The translations under genes and the position numbers were made by a program. Positions 53,817-64,000 of a stretch of 64,000 nt of DNA are shown here, in pieces (within the stretch, counting starts at the first letter, position 1; each line of letters begins with the position of its first letter). The stretch comes from Chaetorhynchus papuensis (taxonomy: Eukaryota; Chordata; Aves; Passeriformes; Rhipiduridae). The stretch spans positions 372,001 through 436,000 of the forward strand of contig VWYX01000397.1 in the NCBI GenBank assembly GCA_013396525.1. The letters are read 5' to 3'. Under the pieces are notes generated by a model. That model ran no database searches and was not told the DNA's origin. It worked only from the letters and a program-made list of their open reading frames with translations.

Positions 53817-53927
53817 CCGGACCCTGCGGGCAGAGATATCTCCATCCGACCGATCCTGGAGCACTGCGAAAACACCCACATGACCATTTGGCTTGGGATC
53901 GTCTATGCTTATAAAGGGCTGCTGATG
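53817..53927 (+). CDS. GABBR2: Internal coding exon of GABA-B receptor subunit 2 (partial gene)
   Basis: Seen: 111 bp, exactly 37 codons, open in phase 0 at both ends, preceded by a T-rich tract ending in GCAG and followed by GTAAGA. The translation begins PDPAGRDISIRPILEHCENT and ends in the hydrophobic stretch IWLGIVYAYKGLLM. Known: this matches the class C receptor GABBR2, in the segment joining extracellular loop 2 to TM5. GABBR2 pairs with GABBR1 at the plasma membrane; GABBR1 binds GABA and GABBR2 couples to Gi/o. The cysteine at exon residue 17 (codon 53865-53867) should be the loop-2 cysteine that bonds to the top of TM3 in class C receptors. From memory the mammalian protein has Leu where residue 13 here is Ile, a conservative change. 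The exon carries 6 CpGs and is far more GC-rich than its flanks. The adjoining exons (TM3-TM4 before; rest of TM5 to TM7 after) were not found in this window, so only a small piece of the protein is encoded. The exon number was not determined. Confidence 0.96.
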
Positions 53928-53933
53928 GTAAGA
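53928..53933 (+). other. GABBR2: 5' splice donor of the GABBR2 exon
   Basis: ATG|GTAAGA is close to the vertebrate donor consensus. GABBR2 similarity stops exactly here, after the codons CTG CTG ATG. Readthrough would meet an in-frame TGA about 30 bases downstream. Confidence 0.93.
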
Positions 53934-54100
53934 ACAGCTTCTTCTGCACAGCACTGACTTCAAGCTGCTACTTACTGAGAGGCATGAACCGAATTTTATT
54001 TGCTTTCCTGATGGCTGGGAGTCAGTTAAAATGGCCTCGAGTACAGCTTTTATAATCAGATCAGTTTTAAAGTTCATTAGACATGAATATGTGGATATAT

Positions 54101-54183
54101 GCATTCATAAAACAAATAAGATATTAGTAGCACTTAAGCTGAATATTATAGATACACCACAAACCAAGAAATTAAGTAGTGAA
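54101..54183 (+). repeat. 83-bp dispersed repeat, forward copy of an inverted pair
   Basis: Seen: begins GCATTCATAAAAC and contains CACTTAAGCTGAATATTATA and ACCACAAACCAAGAAATTA. The reverse complement of 55711-55793 matches it at 75 of 83 positions without gaps. It begins about 170 bp after the GABBR2 exon. The family was not recognised; it is probably a mobile-element remnant. Confidence 0.85.
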
Positions 54184-54952
54184 AAGATGGGTCTACAAAT
54201 GAGACAGCTTTGTAAATAAAGAAGTCAAATCCTCTGAATTCCTATAGGTTCTCCAAAAATGTAGCTTTAGATTGTTCAAGATGTTCGCCTCTTAGTTGCA
54301 GATGTCCTTGGGAAATAGTCACAAGATGCAAAATTAATTTGGGGCCTGAATCAAAATAACCCTTTTGTCACTGAGGCCCATCTCCATAAAAAGATTTATT
54401 TACTAAAAAAGACCTCAGGAACCAGGGACCCTGAGGCTTGATAGTCTAAAATAAAAAAGAAACTGTGACTATTAGTGATTAAAAACTCCTGAGCCTGAAG
54501 GTTTTGAAAACACCTGATTTTGACAGCACTGACCAGCAGAACACCTATCTCGAGTGGAGCCCCATCTGGATCCTCAGCCTGACAGACATTAGTCTACAGT
54601 GCCTGAAGGGGTCAATCTGTTCTGTGCATTTGCAGCACGCTGGTTCATTGGGACACCAGGAAAGACGGGGTCAGCTGCTTCCACTTGGCGTGCCTGGTGC
54701 TGCTGCCTGGCAGGGGCTGCTGGTGCCAGGAGTCCTCTTCTTCCCTCTCCCCTGTGAATGACTGCTACGATGAGTCCTGCTGCTTTTCATGCTGCTTTCT
54801 TCAGGCTGAAAAGTCTTTAAATACCCAGCACAAGGTTCAACAGGGAGAGATGGGAGGTTTTGTTTCTTTAAATTCTAAACAGTTGCTTTGTGTTCAGACC
54901 ACTCTGCAGGGGTGAGCCTTCAAGCAAGAAGGCACTAGCATCAAGGGTCTCC
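54184..54952. other. Intron segment inside the inverted pair, left of the gap
   Basis: AT-rich to about 54480, then GC-richer to 54950. Open frames (54504-54761 and 54685-54915) overlap the GC-richer part, but neither resembles a known protein. No repeat family was recognised. Confidence 0.6.
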
Positions 54953-55068
54953 NNNNNNNNNNNNNNNNNNNNNNNNNNNNNNNNNNNNNNNNNNNNNNNN
55001 NNNNNNNNNNNNNNNNNNNNNNNNNNNNNNNNNNNNNNNNNNNNNNNNNNNNNNNNNNNNNNNNNNNN
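54953..55068. other. Assembly gap (116 N)
   Basis: An unbroken run of N. It abuts a GGAGA microsatellite on its right, the likely reason assembly failed. The true length may differ from 116. Confidence 0.99.
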
Positions 55069-55122
55069 GAGGAGAGGAGAGGAGAGGAGAGGAGAGGAGA
55101 GGAGAGGAGAGGAGAGGAGAGG
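55069..55122. repeat. (GGAGA)n pentanucleotide microsatellite
   Basis: About 10 to 11 near-perfect GAGGA/GGAGA units directly after the N gap, ending before GGCAATGTTAGG. The + strand is pure purine. The array probably extends into the gap. Confidence 0.97.
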
Positions 55123-56756
55123 GCAATGTTAGGTGTAGATGACTCTTTTTCAGACAGAGAATGTCGAAGCAGGCTGTGAAATCAGGAGCTAGGACATACT
55201 TGCTCCCTCCAAAGGGATCAGGAGTCAGGAGAGATTCCACACCTCAGCATGTCTGACTGGTCAGCTCTGGGTGACTCTGGGTGCACATCAACCTTGGCAT
55301 GTAGCACAGCATTGAGGGATTTGTGTCCTGAAGGGTGCCACAAGTTGGGAGCCACGACATTGACCAGCACTGGGGCCACAGTAAGATTCAAACAAATGGT
55401 AGGGTCTCTTTGGTTTTTTAAATAACTTCATCAATGTTTTCAGTAAAAATATTTTAAATATACATTCTCAGGCAACTTTCTTTGAAGTTTCAAGTTTGGG
55501 TGTGTTAGACAGTAGTCAAACTGCTTTGGTTCTCATTAGCCCTTTGCCGTAGATTGGTTTGTCAGCATGTGTGTTGGACTATGTTCTACAGATACATGAC
55601 TCTCTTTAAGTGTGCAAGTGTCATTTTCAAACTTATTTTGCAAATGCCATTACATTATTAAACAACAATATGTGCATATATGTGGATAGATGCACACATA
55701 AAATACGCAATTCACTCCTGAATTTCTTGGTTTGTGGCATATCTATAATATTCAGCTTAAGTGGTACTAATGTCTTATTTATTTTATGTATGCCGTTACT
55801 CGCTAATTTCAGACACACAGCTTTTCATAACCACCAGTGAAATACACACTTTTTATTACTCCAGTGCCCTCTTAACACACAAATCGCTACATATTAAAAA
55901 GGAAGATACTCATCTGAACCATTTAAATAATTGCTATGATGAGTGAATGAGTGATATGAGGACAACAGAATTGATGCATTTTATCTCATCACCAAAGACA
56001 TCTGTACACCACACGTACTTTGCCTTCAGAACAAAAAACAGAACCTCTCACATTACTGTATCATTTTATAAAGGTTTAGCTAATACAAAATTCTGTGATT
56101 TTTAATAATAAAACACATATTTAATTTAACATGGTATATACTGAAGAGCTAGTACTGCTTATTACATTACAATGCAATATTTAAGGTGAAATGGCTTTAC
56201 TTCGGCCAAAATTATTTACCATGACCTCTTGTCTCAAAATGGGAATAATGGGTTAACCTAAAAAAGTTCTTTTCTTTTTTGTTTTGAAATAAAAGCAGTA
56301 CTGTCCATTCTGATGTCTTAAATGCACTGATGCAGTGAATAAATCACTCAGGGTAGGGCAGAGCACAGAAGGGAAGGCAAGGTATGGGAAAAAAGGGAAG
56401 GCATTACTTGGCAGGATACACTGGTTCCCTCTACATTAAAGTAAGCAAACTTTAAAAATCAGATTCACAATTCTTCAATTGCCTCTGAAGGGTTGTGAGG
56501 AAATGCTTACTTACTGCATGAAGGCTTCTCGGTTATTAGACTCAGATTCCTCAGAGCTGGTGACTAGAGAATAACAGGAAAATGACCATCCTAAACTTCG
56601 CCTTTACCATTTTATTAATCTTCTTAATGAACAATGTATTAGTCTTCTCCAGTTGCTCCATACATAGAGGATTCAGTGTTTTCTCCCACCTCAAGTTCAG
56701 CTCCTAAAAGGCCGCAGACAAGTTCAAGGTCTCTCTATGTGTACATGTTGACCACC
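55123..56756. other. Intron, no gene recognised apart from the inverted repeat copy
   Basis: A moderately GC-rich start (55140-55390) gives way to AT-rich DNA. The only structure seen is the repeat copy at 55711-55793. Confidence 0.6.
55711..55793 (-). repeat. 83-bp dispersed repeat, inverted copy
   Basis: Its reverse complement matches 54101-54183 at 75 of 83 positions. On its left the + strand carries GCACACATAAAATAC (55692-55706), which resembles the reverse complement of its own right end (ATTTTATGTATGC), so this copy has short inverted-repeat-like edges. The 27 or so bases left of it (55678-55706) also match 54088-54113 in direct orientation. Confidence 0.85.
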
Positions 56757-56860
56757 ACAGAATTACAGAATCAATTAAGCTGAAAAAGACTTCTGAGACT
56801 GAGAATGTTCTACGCCTGAGCACCATCACGTCAACTGGATCAGTTGCACGTCACCTAGTC
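56757..56860 (-). mobile_element. CR1 3'-terminal fragment, antisense to GABBR2
   Basis: The + strand reads ACAGAATTACAGAATCAATTA, then GCTGAAAAAGACTTCTGAGA, which is the reverse complement of a CR1 end ('tctcagaggtcttttccaacctaatgattctgtgattctgt'). Further along, 'gcctgagcaccatcacgtca' resembles the next stretch of the reverse-complemented 3' UTR. It is the only CR1 piece I found on the minus strand. Confidence 0.78.
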
Positions 56861-58771
56861 AGTTGCAGTATTTTGATTTTTGATGAGGCAGGCATTGAAA
56901 AGCACCTTTATTTAATATATTCCAAAGGACAACAGAAAGCACACCATCTTAAACTTGCTGGTGGTGCATTATTAGGGAATGCACTAACACCTTCTGAGGG
57001 GTATGAATTATTTTTCTCATCTCAGCCAGAACAATACCAGAATGGACTCCTAGAATGCTTTACTTACTAATCACACCCACATTAGACTTGTCTACTGTTT
57101 GATTCCTCTCTTCCTGATAATGCTTTAAGTTAACATTAGACTCAAGGTGTACATGTGTTGGAAGTTTCATTGTGTCCCTTACGTGTTATTACAGGTACCT
57201 GTTATTCAGCTACTGAAAAACAGACTTTTGAGGCGAAACTATATTTTGAGCTTGACTGCTGCTCTCTGTATGAAATACTACTTTTGCCCTGCATTAATTG
57301 AGGGGGTTTTAAGCCGTAACCAGTAACACTGACCACTTCCCATACACCATTTTTAACGTATCATCCTTAGATAAGAATTCCAAGAATGACAAGAAAGAAA
57401 ATATCAGTATTTCATGACTGAGATAAGAAAAAAATAATGCATATGCACCATGGGACTTGATAAAGGTCTCTAAGAATAAGAAATTTATTTTCTTCTAATG
57501 ATTCATATTCCAGTATTCCACTATAGTTGATATACTGCACAACACAATTCTGTAATTGATTTATGAACCCAAAGAAAACATTAATTCAACTAAAATATAT
57601 CCTTGGGATAATGTTCAATCTTAATTTCAAGTCTGAAAGAATCCTCTGCTTCCTAAGGCTGTCTAATTGCTAAGCTTAATTTGTTTTACTTCCAAACCTT
57701 GAACTTTGTTGGGTCTTGCTTATACGTTATCCCTCTTTCTCTAAAATGACCTGATGTCTTTCTAGAATTTCTAGGCAAATTTCCTTGCATTTGGCCAAAG
57801 TTCTGTGATTTTTCTAAAAATCTTGCTGTGAGTTGTCTACCATGCTTACTCTGCATAATTTTCAGCCATGTTATTATAGTCTCCTCCAAGTCCATGTACA
57901 CGTATGGGACAGCTTAAATTAGAATTTTTAAAAAAGCTATCCTTTTTTTTCAGTAACTTCTCATTAATAGCTACATGTTGAGATCTACCATGTAGATTTC
58001 AAACAGTTTAAATTTGTTGTATTGATTTTATAGCATTCAGTATTTAAATAATGATACCATGCAGTATTAAGGCAAACACTAGTGAGCAATCTATGTAACC
58101 TGCATGAATGTAATTACCTTTATTCAGTCTTGCAAAATAACAGCATGTTGAATTATATTGCGATCTTTTTTTTTCCCCCCCCACTTATTGGCTGCGTTCA
58201 TGTGTCAGCCATTTCATTAATTTGCTTAGGAGAGAAATTACGGTAATAGCTCTGTAATCACTGGGGGTGTTCCACTTTCTCTTTGCCCATATGGCCTCTT
58301 TGTATCTTAAGTGGAGCTTTGCCAGAATTCCAATAAATATCAACAAATATCAAAAAAATTTTTAATATATATAAATATCAAATTAAACCCAGCAGTCCAG
58401 ACAGCTTCTAAATCAATTATTAAAACCCCTGCATGTAAATTGCAGGATCTCTGTGATTACAACAGCTTGTCCTGACAGAATTTTCAAGAGCTTTCTTACT
58501 TCTGGAATAAGCTGCACTTCACTGTTTTGGCAAGGTGTGAATGGACTTTTCCCTCTCTGTGTAAATAAAGGACAAAATCCCTTGTTAAGCATATCTTATC
58601 GTGCATCATTGCTATTGAATTTGTCATTTTCCAAGGAATTAATCATTATTACGATTCATTTTTCTCAACTTACATTTTTATAAATCCTTATGAATTCCGT
58701 TAATGCTGCTAGCCATTCATTTACTACTATGCATTTAACTTACCTTTCCACTATCTCTATTTTAGATCTTT

Positions 58772-58795
58772 AATTCATAATCATTATTATGAATT
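58772..58795. repeat. AT-rich inverted repeat, 10-bp arms, 4-nt loop
   Basis: AATTCATAAT, CATT, ATTATGAATT. The composition makes chance origin fairly likely. Confidence 0.9.
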
Positions 58796-59480
58796 TCCTC
58801 TTTTTAACTTTTGTTACATTCTGCCTAGTCTTTGGCCATTTTACTGCTGGTTTATTTTATATTCCACAACAACCAAAATAATTTTTAAGGTAACAATAGC
58901 TTTTTTAGACATGTGAAGCTTAGGACAGATTATTTACAGCACATACCCAAACATCTTTCAGTTGCTGTTTGTAAATACTCCTGTTGCTTCCCCTTCCCCC
59001 TTCTCCAATGGCTTCCTTTGCTTTGTTGGCTAATACATAAACATTAATTTTCCAATTTTTTTTATGCACTTGGAAGTAGATTTTCAAAAAAGGAGTTAGG
59101 TACCATGGTTTAGAGCTTGAGGTCCAGTCATGCCCCGAAGCCCAGTCTTCAGTCAGGACTTGGTGCTCTTGCCCCTACAGGCAGGAGGGGAAGCAGAGGC
59201 TGGTCGTGTGACAACCAGTCACCAGTTAGCAAATATCCAGCAGAAAATTTGGTCACTGACAGCATTTAGGTACCTACAGATGGTGCTGAGGGATGGTCTG
59301 GCTGTCCTTGTTGGAGGTTGGATGTAGCTTCTCGCTGCTGCTTCAGGTGCTTAAGCCTTCTGTGTGTGTTGAGCCCAGGAGCTGCATATGAACAGTACAG
59401 CTGTGGTGTGCAACACGTGCTACTGCTTTTATTATTTTATTATTATTTTACATTTACTCAGTGAAGGCTGGATGTAAAGA

Positions 59481-59498
59481 TTTTTTTTTTTTTTTTTT
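59481..59498. repeat. T18 homopolymer beside a CR1 tail
   Basis: Eighteen T, about 20 bp before the CR1 fragment at 59518. Confidence 0.93.
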
Positions 59499-59517
59499 GT
59501 CACTGAGAAAAGGGAAG

Positions 59518-59690
59518 CAGTGGAGCAGCTCACCCAGAGAGTCTGATCAGCTTTTGTCCTTAACAGGTTCCAAAACCAGACTGGATAAAATTATGAACAG
59601 CCCGGACTGAACTCATATCTGAGCCTGCTTTTTGAGCAGGAGGTTGCACTACATGATTTCAAGTCCCTCCTGATTATCTTATGAGACTAT
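59518..59690 (+). mobile_element. CR1 3'-terminal fragment
   Basis: The + strand contains GAGCAGCTCACCCAGAGAGTC, CCAAAACCAGACTGGATAAA, GAACTCATATCTGAGCCTGC, TTTTTGAGCAGGAGGTTGCA and CTACATGATTTCAAGTCCCTC, ending near CTTATGAGACTAT. This follows the order of the final 170 bases of an avian CR1. The CCTGCT...AGCAGG hairpin inside it is part of the CR1 3' structure. Confidence 0.87.
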
Positions 59691-62600
59691 ATCAACCATA
59701 TTATTAATTTATGCCTTTATCAAATTAATAAATTTGATATGTAGAAAAATTGAATAGTTTTCAGATTATGTTAAAATTCCCAAATGTTTTCTGATAATGC
59801 CTTTGATTTTTAACACATATACTTGCATTCTTTCCTAATTCCCTTCATGACCAAAAAGAGTACTCAGAAGAAGAGACTGCATCCTTGCCAATTAACTTGC
59901 ATGATTACAACTCATATATATGGTGGGTTTAGCACCAACCCATCTGTCCCATCTTACAGTGATTAGAGAGGAAGGTAGTTAAGTTTTGTGGTGGGGGAAA
60001 GTAGTTTATAGTGGTACCAGATATTTATTATATCTTTAATAAAACATGGACTGTATTTTAGCGTCCAAAACCACATTTCCATATGGCTTTGTTGGATAAA
60101 TTTTTCCCTAATATGACCATAATCAAACTTCGACTATATTTTTGAAATGCTGCAAATAGTGCAGTATTCCGTTACTTGTCTCTTGGCATCAATTTTTGCA
60201 CAGCAGAAACAGATTTAAACTGTAGCACACAATGATTTCTAGCAGAGGTGCTTCACCTCTTCACAGAGCTGTGATTGTGGTAATCTTATGCCAGAGAAAA
60301 TATAAAGCCATTCCAAATGGATATTTGCTAATGTCCAGTTGTCATTAGTTACTAGAATGTGTTTCATGACTAAGCAGAATTTTCATGGAGAAAAGTCAAA
60401 TACAGTCTGAATGGAAAGAGAGGAAAATATTTTATTGACCTGTTGATTTGAGAGGCTGGAGTATAAAGTGAAATCTGGATACCTGTTAGTGTTTGTAGCT
60501 TTGTGCTGCTGCCTTTCTGTCCTGCACTGGGAATAAAGGATTTTGCCAAGACCTTTAAGAAGAAAGTCCTTCAGCTGAGTAGCTGAATATCATATCTTGC
60601 AATTAAAACAATATTTAGCTCTTGTCCTAATGCTCAATAGAAATATTAAGCTTCCAGAGCAGCTCTGTGAAAGTGAACTAAATACACAGCTGACTCAGTT
60701 CAGGGGAGTGAGGAATCGTTTAACATCAGATTGTACTGACTGACTGTGAAGGTAAGAGACCTACAAGGGCATAGTTTGTCTTTCAGTTTTCTAACCTTAC
60801 TTATTGTACTGCTTATTTAAAAAGAAAAAAGTCATTTTTCTATGCATCTTCCTGAAAGCTGTTCAGTAATTTTTACTGCACAATTCTCCAGGGAAAACAT
60901 GAAAACCAAAAATCCCTTTTTTTTTTTTTTTAAGTTCTGAAAAATCTCATTGAAAAATATCTGCAGCCATTTCACTGAAATAAAAATGTGCCTGTGTCTG
61001 TGATGATCTGGATTTAATGAATGAACCCGAGTAGAGAACACACAGGTCAAGCTTCACAGTTACTTCAGGCTGAAAGGTCTTTACAGGCCAGAGTCCAGAG
61101 CTGCCTTGGTTTAAGGTGGCCAGGAGGGGAAATGTCACAGTAATCTAGCTAGGAAAAAACCAAACCAAAACAAACAAAAACCTCCCGATGTTAAATCTTT
61201 GAGGAAAAGGCTTGCTTTTTTTCTTTTATATGGCAGAGCAGGGCTACAATCCACAAGTGAGCAGGGTCAGTGCTACTCCAATGCAGCAATTAGCTGCAAA
61301 GCTGCTGCCTGGTCCAATATATAATCTTTCCAAAACCATATTCCCTAGTTATTGGCAAGCATGATTTCTGACAAGATTGGAGATTTTTCCTCTGGTATTT
61401 CTCTGCTCTTGTCAGATATCTTCAGTATAAGTTTCTTTATCTTTCTTTCCTAATACTGTTCCTAACTCAAGCTGACATGACTTTGAAAAGAAACATATAA
61501 AAAATGGTTTAAGGGCGGTACAGGGCAATGGAGGTGAATAAATAATTTCCTTCCTGTCATGTGACAGTCTGTGCAATCCAATAGCAATTTAGGCACTCAG
61601 TGGTATCTATGTATGTTGTGGATCTAAGCAATTGTTACTGTGTTTAGCAGTAATTCTCATGAACAAGATTTACAATTAACTAGCTGGTAGAGTTTTTTAA
61701 AAAAAGTGTTAAATGTTTTCCAATACTTCAGCTACAAACAGCCATCTAAATTTGGTCAGTACAAGTTTCTTTCAAATTAAAGTTTGCCTGTAAAACTCTG
61801 TAAACACAAATATTATATTCTCCATACACCTGTTGTGCTTCTAACCTTTTACTACAGAATTCTCTTAGTGACCACTATTCTGTCTTTAATCACAGTGATA
61901 CAATCCTGTTGTCTTCTGATACTGTTTTCCCCAAATTTATAGAGTGGTTTCCTCACAGCCTTTTGAGGTGCACTGACAACACAACCTAAACCTACCATAC
62001 CAACAGTTGCAAAGATAATACTCTAAATCAGTGTCAAATGGAAGCTGCCTACCCTCAAACAAAAGATGAAAAAAACCAATCCTGCCTGTACAGCTGCCCA
62101 TATCTTCTGAGAAAATCCAAACTAATATTTTATGGCACTTTCTACATCAAGAAGATGTGTTTATTTATTAGACCACCAAAACTGAAGACGGCTTTAAAGT
62201 TCATGACTAACAGTTTAGAAAGCCTTCCTAGCTGCGTTCTCAGTGTCAATGGTTGAGATCCAAAAAAGCCTAAAATTAATCCATTAGACTTGATAGTAGG
62301 CTGATGTGTCCTTAAATTTCAGACAACTGCTTCCTATAGGAGAACGTACAGCCCTGAGTTATTCAAACTCCTTTGGAGATGAGTGGGGTCCATCAGAAGC
62401 CTCAGGATGGGAGTTGTAACTGCCAGCAAGGAGCTGCCTAAGTGAGCTGGTATAAAACAGCAGGGACAGATGTGTCCTACACCTCTCCCAGTCCAGCACG
62501 TTAGCACTGCTAAGAGCTGCCTGCCTCCACCCCGAGGCGTATTCATGCACGCCTTCTCTAAAGACTGTTTAATCCAAATTCTCAGCAGAGATCAGAACTA

Positions 62601-64000
62601 ACATCTCTTGCAAGTGCCCAATTAATTAAGACAGTCACTTTCTCATTACATAAAATCCAACAGCTCTGAAAGAATTTCGAGAGCCCCTTCTCAAGCCAGA
62701 CAATGCTCTGGGGTTAGGGAGCACACCTCAGGCAACATTTAGAATTGTGCTGTGTTCTCCAAACGTGAAGCTACACAATGGTCACCACCAGCATCATTGT
62801 CTTGAATGAAGATGGCTGCTGCTGTATTCTGTGTGGGGCCCAAGCCAGTAGACAGTCTGAGAAACCTTTACCAGCTTGAGCCCTGGAGAAGGAGAGACAG
62901 CTGCACTGCAAATCCCGGCAGGCAGACTTAAATATCAGGCAGTCCTTAAATTCCACAGAAGCCTCCAGAATTAGGTGCCCCCGAGCATAACTGGAAATGT
63001 AATTTTCTTATCTGGGGAAGATGAATGTTTAAAGTTTAGGTATCAGGAGTAAAGAGGAGCTGCACTAGGTACTATGAGTCTGTGTTTTTAACTGTAGCTC
63101 CCAGGTTTCATATTCAAAAGTTGTCAAGGAATCACAGAAATCTGGACCCTTCGCTAGCAATATCTGCATCCCATTCCTCAACCAAGCCATTTTACAGGAT
63201 TTTACCAAGGGATTTACAGAATTTTTACTGTCGTAAAACTGAATCTTTCATGTGCGTATTGTCTGAGCCTCAGGAAGGGGGAAAATAAGAAGGGCAGATG
63301 GAGGGAAAGCAAAGCATCTTGTTCCCTCAGGAAGGCTTAATCTCAGAGGAGAAACCTTACCAACCCCACGGAGCCCTGCAGGCATCTCTACCAGGCAAAC
63401 AAGGAGCACCTCTGCAATCACCACTGCACTGGCAGCAGGATGCAGAAAACTCTCAGCTTTTATCCATGTTTGAGTCTCAAAGATGAACTGTGACTTCTAG
63501 AAAATGAGATCTCTCTTCCTGAGGCAAGCATTTTACCCAAAATGCTAATAAAAATTAAAAACAATGCTCTCAGATTTACAGTGCTTCATTCTGAGGAAAC
63601 CCACTTGCTGCAAGAGCCTCTCCCTTTCTTTAGTTATTGTATAAATAAATACATATCTTCTTTCCATATGAAAGATATTTAACCATTTTCCATGCTGTTC
63701 TCAATTATAAATGAGATTGGGCCAAACCATAACCCCCACAACACTCTTCAAACGATCTTTTTTCCATTATAATTGATATTTTAGATCATTTTATAACCGC
63801 CTCAGCTATAAATTCATCCCCATTATTTGTAATAAGTGCTGGCCTCATGTAAGTATGTTGGCTGTATTCCCAGAATAATGCTTTTGGAATGGAATCTGTT
63901 CATACTGGGGTAAGCGGACAAGAGTGAGGGATGACCTACAACCCTAAAAATCTCATTAATAATTAACCATAGTAGGAGAAGATAGAAATCTTCTCCATCC
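59691..64000. other. Intron, no gene recognised
   Basis: T15 at 60917; an isolated TATAAAA at about 62451-62457 without further promoter signs; a very AT-rich unique-looking end (63640-63980). No GABBR2 exon seen. Confidence 0.6.

Larger units (their letters stand above)
56861..59517. other. Intron, no gene recognised
   Basis: AT-rich, with a T9C8 run near 58167-58182, a small cluster of AAATATCAA repeats at 58335-58381 and the 58772 inverted repeat. Confidence 0.6.
53928..64000 (+). other. GABBR2: Downstream GABBR2 intron (5' part)
   Basis: Starts at the GTAAGA donor. The next expected coding segment (rest of TM5, TM6, TM7) was not seen before the window ends, so this intron is at least 10 kb. 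It contains the inverted 83-bp pair, an assembly gap, a GGAGA microsatellite and two CR1 tails. Confidence 0.75.

Noticed and set aside
53733..54104. 123-codon minus-strand frame over the GABBR2 exon
   Set aside because: Antisense shadow; the + strand carries the splice sites and the receptor match.
54890..55240. Open frames crossing the N gap
   Set aside because: They are artefacts of the N run and the GGAGA array.
62445..62475. TATAAAA followed by GC-richer DNA, as a possible promoter
   Set aside because: No initiator, CpG island or downstream exon; a lone TATA-like string is expected by chance.

Overview
The window looks like vertebrate intronic DNA, most likely from a bird. It is AT-rich and CpG-poor, with short chance ORFs on both strands and no operon-like gene packing. 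Remnants of CR1 LINEs of avian type (3' ends resembling the 'gga-ctagatgat ... attctatg' signature) recur through it. A turtle or crocodilian source is less likely but not excluded from sequence alone.

One coding feature is convincing: a 111-bp internal exon at 53817-53927 (+). It is flanked by a pyrimidine-rich AG acceptor and a GTAAGA donor. Its 37 codons match, from my knowledge of the family, the end of extracellular loop 2 and the first half of TM5 of GABA-B receptor subunit 2 (GABBR2). The window therefore lies inside GABBR2 on the + strand: about 53.8 kb of the upstream intron, the exon, and the first 10 kb of the downstream intron. I recognised no other GABBR2 exon and no second gene.

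Layout: 1-3040, unremarkable intron. 3041-3232, a compact CpG-retaining solo LTR. 3233-18419, intron with low-complexity runs. 18420-21775, a CR1 cluster: an old CR1 3' half (18420-19545), then the 5' half of another CR1 (about 19680-21775) split by a separate CR1 3'-end insertion (about 20685-21082). 27341-30045, three more CR1 3' pieces. 38660-38765, another CR1 3' end. 53817-53927, the exon. 54101-54183 and 55711-55793, an inverted pair of the same 83-bp sequence enclosing an assembly gap and a GGAGA microsatellite. 56757-56860, an antisense CR1 tail. 59518-59690, a sense CR1 tail. The rest is intron with simple repeats and a few palindromes.

I found no RNA gene, CRISPR array or new multi-gene system. 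The most interesting material is the nested CR1 structure, the young-looking LTR, the inverted pair beside the GABBR2 exon, and the mostly sense orientation of the recognised retroelement pieces.
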